Shown here piece by piece: positions 13,580 to 15,050 of a stretch of DNA of 15,050 nt. Source of the stretch: an uncultured Candidatus Saccharibacteria bacterium (GTDB lineage Bacteria; Patescibacteriota; Saccharimonadia; Saccharimonadales; Saccharimonadaceae); assembly GCA_948511255.1 (NCBI GenBank), contig CAOQNC010000007.1:1-15050 (forward strand), in the 5' to 3' direction. Each line of letters begins with the position of its first letter. Position 1 is the first letter of the stretch. Below the pieces are notes generated by a model, which saw nothing but the letters and a program-made list of their open reading frames with translations, searched no databases and was not told where the DNA came from. The position numbers and the translations under genes were made by a program.

Positions 13580-14218
13580 ATGGAAGCCCAGATACAACAA
13601 ATTAAGTCCTGGCTCGGGATTGGCAGCATAAACATCTTCGGTCTGCCGATGAGCGGAAAAGATACAGTAGGCGTGCAGTTAGCGGAGAAACTGGGCGCAA
13701 AGTTTTTATCATCGGGAATTATTGTGCGAGCGATGGAGCAGGCGACCGGGCAATCTTTAAGTCATGATGGGAAATTGGTGCCGTCGAGCGTGTTTTATGA
13801 CTGGGTGCTGCCGTACTTCGAGAAAGAGGAACTATGGAAGTATCCGCTAGTTTTGTCTTCGATTGGGCGCTGGGCGGGCGAAGAAGACGAGGTGATGGCG
13901 GTAGCAAAATCGAGCGGACATACGATTCGGGCAGCAATTGAATTGAAACTTTCGGATAAAGATGTGGTTGATCGGTGGGAAGCGGCAAAGATTCTGGGCG
14001 ATCGTGGGCTGCGTGCAGATGATGCGGACCCGCAGGTATTTCAGACGCGAATTGATGAGTATCATGAGAAAACTTTGCCAGTTTTGAAGCGTTATCAAGA
14101 ACTAGGTCTCCTTATCTCGGTTCCGGCGGATCTTCCGCGAGAGTTGGTTTTCCAGAACGTCGTGAACGCGCTGGCGAATTTTGCGAGCCGCACGGGCCGC
14201 TTCGTGCCGGAATTGTAA
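13580..14218 (+). CDS. Adenylate-kinase-family nucleoside monophosphate kinase
   Basis: A 212-aa P-loop kinase that probably transfers phosphate from ATP to a nucleoside monophosphate. The P-loop is GLPMSGKDT (21-29), matching the GxPGSGKGT of adenylate kinases with D for G. SSGIIVRA (44-51) matches the NMP-binding STGDMLR region, Arg97 (SIGRW) may stand for the substrate-binding Arg of GFPR, and LRADD (144-148) with RIDEYHEKTLPVLKRY (157-172) is the typical adenylate-kinase C-terminal part. The LID seems small, with no Cys zinc site. The substrate is uncertain. The last 38 codons overlap the opposite-strand gene. Divergent from hrcA, sharing the CIRCE-containing intergenic region. Confidence 0.85.
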   Translation: MEAQIQQIKSWLGIGSINIFGLPMSGKDTVGVQLAEKLGAKFLSSGIIVRAMEQATGQSLSHDGKLVPSSVFYDWVLPYFEKEELWKYPLVLSSIGRWAGEEDEVMAVAKSSGHTIRAAIELKLSDKDVVDRWEAAKILGDRGLRADDADPQVFQTRIDEYHEKTLPVLKRYQELGLLISVPADLPRELVFQNVVNALANFASRTGRFVPEL

Positions 14219-15049
14219 AGCAATATAGATTGCACCGAGCGAAACGATCAGAATAACAATACCGAGAGCAATGAAGGTCGTACCTCCGGAAGAGGTGGTA
14301 GGGACGAGGGCATAGTCAGCACCTTCGTTTGGTTTGGTGATTTTGCGGCAGCGATTAGTCGTAGGGTTGCGTTCGTAGCCTTCGGCACATTCTTTCAAAG
14401 TTGAAGTAGAGTCTTCGATATTTTTACAACGCCCGGTGAGCGGATTGCGGTATTTCCCTGCCGGACATTCGGTTGTCGCGGAAGTAGTCAAATTGACGCA
14501 GTTTCCGGTGAGCGGATTGAGAACTTTTCCGGCAGGACAGGTGCGAAAAGTTCGGGAATTATTAGCGGAACCGGGCGTGGGGTCATAGGTGATTGACCAG
14601 CTAGCGATACCATTTGTATCGTAAAATAAAGCATAGCTGGTAGACTTTTTCTGGCCATGAAAATAGATGAGCTCGTCGACAACTTCTCTGTCAGCGTCGA
14701 TAAGCGAAACCGAGTTGTTTGTTGTGGGATTTTTCGTAAAAGTAAAGGTGGGGCTAGGATAGTAAGCGAGATAACTGCCAGTAGGAATTATGCCGGAAAG
14801 TGGATAGGTTTTATTCTTATAGCCGATTTGGCAACCGTCGAGGTTAATGTCTTTTGAAGTCGGGTTGTAGAGCTCGACGAATTGTTCAGAAACATCATCG
14901 GAATAGTAGGTTAAGATTTCCGAGAATTCAAGGCCGCGACATTTTGGAGGGAGGGTAGTTTGTTCATCTTGGTCAGGCTCTGGCTCGGGAAGGTAGAGGC
15001 TGAAAAGGTCTGGGTCGAAATGCGGTTCATATTCGGAAAGATGTTCAAA
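14102..15049 (-). CDS. Lamin-tail domain membrane protein with Cys-rich repeats (partial, start beyond window)
   Basis: The reading frame stays open from the window edge to a TAG at 14102, 315 aa visible, with the N-terminus missing. In visible numbering it has an acidic Pro-rich stretch (10-33), a lamin-tail domain (about 36-160; FVELYNPTSKDINLDGCQIG is characteristic), three repeats of the form C-x-x-G-x-x-x-N-P-x-T-x-x-C at 171-184, 195-208 and 221-234, a membrane helix (257-279) and a basic cytoplasmic tail (280-315). The domain order implies a surface protein anchored at its C-terminus. Repeats 1 and 2 share an identical 15-bp DNA segment. Shorter ATG/TTG-started ORFs inside it are not separate genes. 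Confidence 0.88.
   Translation of the reverse strand, partial: FEHLSEYEPHFDPDLFSLYLPEPEPDQDEQTTLPPKCRGLEFSEILTYYSDDVSEQFVELYNPTSKDINLDGCQIGYKNKTYPLSGIIPTGSYLAYYPSPTFTFTKNPTTNNSVSLIDADREVVDELIYFHGQKKSTSYALFYDTNGIASWSITYDPTPGSANNSRTFRTCPAGKVLNPLTGNCVNLTTSATTECPAGKYRNPLTGRCKNIEDSTSTLKECAEGYERNPTTNRCRKITKPNEGADYALVPTTSSGGTTFIALGIVILIVSLGAIYIALQFRHEAARAARKIRQRVHDVLENQLSRKIRRNRDKET
14433..14519. repeat. 15-bp direct repeat encoding the Cys-repeat core
   Basis: CCGGTGAGCGGATTG occurs at 14433-14447 and again at 14505-14519, 72 bp apart, which is a whole number of codons. It encodes the NPLTG part of repeats 1 and 2, suggesting duplication of the repeat unit. Confidence 0.85.
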
Positions 15050-15050
15050 A

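Noticed and set aside
1..15050. CRISPR array, defence system, transposon or prophage
   Set aside because: No repeat-spacer arrays, transposase, integrase, terminal inverted repeats or toxin-antitoxin pair were seen; the PIN protein has TRAM and a membrane helix and no antitoxin neighbour, so it is not a VapC toxin.

Overview
The window looks like a piece of a small-genome Patescibacteria/CPR bacterium, most probably Candidatus Saccharibacteria (TM7). The placement is inferred from gene content and style: a split phosphoketolase, a HAD-IIB hydrolase beside tyrS, a short HrcA, a lamin-tail surface protein with Cys-rich repeats, and compact single-gene transcription units. No rRNA, tRNA, CRISPR array, insertion sequence or phage gene was seen. 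Stops are TAA and TAG, with one TGA (in xfpN), so the standard code fits. The + strand is visibly G-rich, and codon endings follow strand, which suggests + is the leading strand here.

Layout. 76-846 (-) tpiA. 1147-1980 (+) a proline-rich single-pass membrane protein behind a structured leader of about 104 nt. 2123-2965 (-) a HAD-IIB phosphatase/phosphomannomutase-like protein. 3099-4328 (+) tyrS, ending at a strong terminator shared with 4396-4905 (-), an orphan acidic protein with a leader of about 195 nt. 5298-5852 (+) a DUF218/YdcF-like protein. 6022-8757 (+) a bifunctional class A penicillin-binding protein. 8922-9833 (-) a membrane-anchored PIN-TRAM protein. 9900-12055 (-) a phosphoketolase divided into two overlapping ORFs. 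12154-13476 (-) hrcA-grpE behind a CIRCE operator. 13580-14218 (+) an adenylate-kinase-family NMP kinase. 14102-15049 (-) a lamin-tail, Cys-repeat membrane protein that runs off the window and overlaps the kinase tail-to-tail by 117 bp.

Regulation. Eleven promoters can be read by eye and all carry a TGn extended -10 (TGnTATAAT or a close variant). Six of them (tpiA, PBP, PIN-TRAM, xfpN, hrcA, NMP kinase) place the start ATG 6 or 7 nt after TATAAT, where the transcription start should fall, so these mRNAs are probably leaderless. Genes inside operons (grpE, xfpC) and genes with real leaders carry Shine-Dalgarno sequences. Two uncharacterised genes (1147 and 4905) have long, hairpin-rich leaders that look regulatory.

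How it fits together. tpiA and the phosphoketolase belong to fermentative sugar-phosphate metabolism: phosphoketolase yields glyceraldehyde-3-P plus acetyl-P, and TPI interconverts triose phosphates. HrcA/GrpE is the heat-shock regulator plus the DnaK exchange factor, with dnaK itself not in the window. The PBP and the lamin-tail protein serve the envelope. The most notable signals are the cleanly split phosphoketolase, the leaderless start architecture, and the two structured leaders.
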